Below, one piece after another: positions 6,663 to 7,113 of a stretch of 7,113 nucleotides of DNA. The DNA is taken from NCBI GenBank assembly GCA_029058705.1, contig JAIDXA010000347.1, positions 1 to 7,113 of the forward strand. The letters run 5' to 3'. The notes below the pieces were generated by a model. That model ran no database searches, was not told where the DNA came from, and saw only the letters and a list, made by a program, of their open reading frames with translations. Source of the stretch: Paramuribaculum sp. Its GTDB lineage: Bacteria > Bacteroidota > Bacteroidia > Bacteroidales > Muribaculaceae. The position numbers were made by a program, and so were the translations under genes. Position 1 is the stretch's first letter, and each line of letters begins with the position of its first letter.

Positions 6663-6691
6663 GAATGTCAATGTACTCTTTGCCGTATTTT

Positions 6692-6722
6692 CGGTCTGAT
6701 CCATACGGGTCAGACCGTTTTT
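6692..6722 (+). terminator. strong Rho-independent terminator
   Basis: An 11-bp stem (6692-6702 with 6707-6717, one T-G wobble, core CGGTCTGA/TCAGACCG) around the loop ATAC is followed by TTTTT at 6718-6722. It sits 29 bases after the lipoprotein stop and ends the plus-strand run. An outer 7-bp pair, GCCGTAT (6682-6688) and ATACGGC (6727-6733), frames it. The opposite strand has no T tract, so it should work mainly for plus-strand transcription. Confidence 0.9.
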
Positions 6723-6738
6723 GCGCATACGGCGGCGC

Positions 6739-7113
6739 TCAGAGGAGGAAAGCCCTCAGGGGCTTTGGGAACAGGGGGAGATATGATGGGGAATCCGGCT
6801 GGGCGGAGGGCGGGATCTGGAGCGGGATGCCCTGCGGCGGCTGATCGGATTCGTGCGTCGGGGTGGTTTCCTCGTCGGGCGGGTCGGAGAGGTCGAGGAT
6901 CGGAAGACGGGACTGGCGGACAAGACGGGAGAAGAAGTTGACGCGGGTGCGGGACCGGTAGATTCCGCAGAGGATCAGCAGCGACTGCGGGCCGACATCG
7001 ATTGCGGGGAGGATTGCGCGCCAGTGCTGTTCGAGATAGCGTCCGCGGCAGGGAAAGGCGTCGCCGTCGAGGATCAGCGCGAGCCGGAAGGAGAGTCCGC
7101 GGCAGTGGTCGGG
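6739..7113 (-). CDS. C-terminal part of an unrecognised GC-rich gene (partial)
   Basis: On the minus strand one frame is open from the right edge for 124 codons to TGA (complement of 6739-6741); the start lies beyond the window. By hand count 102 of 124 third positions are G or C, which is typical of real coding sequence in a GC-rich gene and unlike the balanced usage of its neighbours. The visible first ~75 residues look alpha/beta: a strand (LALILDGDAF), a helix, a second strand (SLLILCGIY), a basic helix (RVNFFSRLVRQSR), and a third strand (PILDLSD). The last ~45 residues are a Pro/Gln-rich, probably disordered tail. I do not recognise the family. It converges on the plus-strand lipoprotein, with the terminator between them. 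Other frames are broken by several stops. Confidence 0.6.
   Translation of the reverse strand, partial: PDHCRGLSFRLALILDGDAFPCRGRYLEQHWRAILPAIDVGPQSLLILCGIYRSRTRVNFFSRLVRQSRLPILDLSDPPDEETTPTHESDQPPQGIPLQIPPSAQPDSPSYLPLFPKPLRAFLL

Noticed and set aside
1..7113. CRISPR array, tRNA, rRNA or transposase gene
   Set aside because: No regularly spaced repeats, no recognisable tRNA or rRNA sequence, and no transposase-like protein were seen in the window.

Overview
The window looks like Bacteroidota chromosome, most likely Bacteroidales and possibly a Muribaculaceae-type gut commensal. No start codon has a Shine-Dalgarno AGGAGG; the leaders are A-rich. The best promoter fits the Bacteroides -33 TTTG / -7 TAnnTTTG pattern. 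Three small lipoproteins with clear lipoboxes and a family GH125 alpha-mannosidase also fit. The genus is an inference and cannot be settled from this window.

Layout, left to right. Bases 1-54 may be the tail of an upstream gene. 161-1018 is an unrecognised secreted protein. 1016-1216 is a 201-bp palindromic intergenic element with perfect 14-bp terminal inverted repeats; its left end overlaps the stop codon of the preceding gene. After a good promoter (1266-1296) come two small lipoproteins (1321-1683 and 1738-2256) that are divergent tandem paralogues. Next is a transmembrane Ser/Thr protein kinase (2331-4145) whose periplasmic C-terminal part carries YD/RHS-like repeats. Thirteen bases later comes an exported GH125 exo-alpha-mannosidase (4159-5637). 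A ~70-bp relative of the palindromic element fills the gap before a YjbQ-family protein (5711-6124), followed by a third lipoprotein (6159-6662). That plus-strand run ends at a strong intrinsic terminator (6692-6722). Beyond it, a GC-rich gene enters from the right edge on the minus strand and ends at 6739.

How the genes may work together. The paralogous lipoproteins, the membrane kinase and the mannosidase are all plus-strand and closely spaced. Their products are predicted to lie in or across the cell envelope. A plausible reading, which is inference, is an envelope-sensing unit: lipoproteins and the kinase ectodomain outside the cytoplasm, the kinase domain inside, and a mannan- or N-glycan-trimming enzyme co-transcribed with them. 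YjbQ and the last lipoprotein may be a separate small transcription unit.

The most notable items are the palindromic repeat family, whose copies sit on stop codons; the kinase with a YD-repeat-like ectodomain next to a GH125 gene; the pair of diverged lipoprotein paralogues upstream of it; and the abrupt composition shift at the right end.
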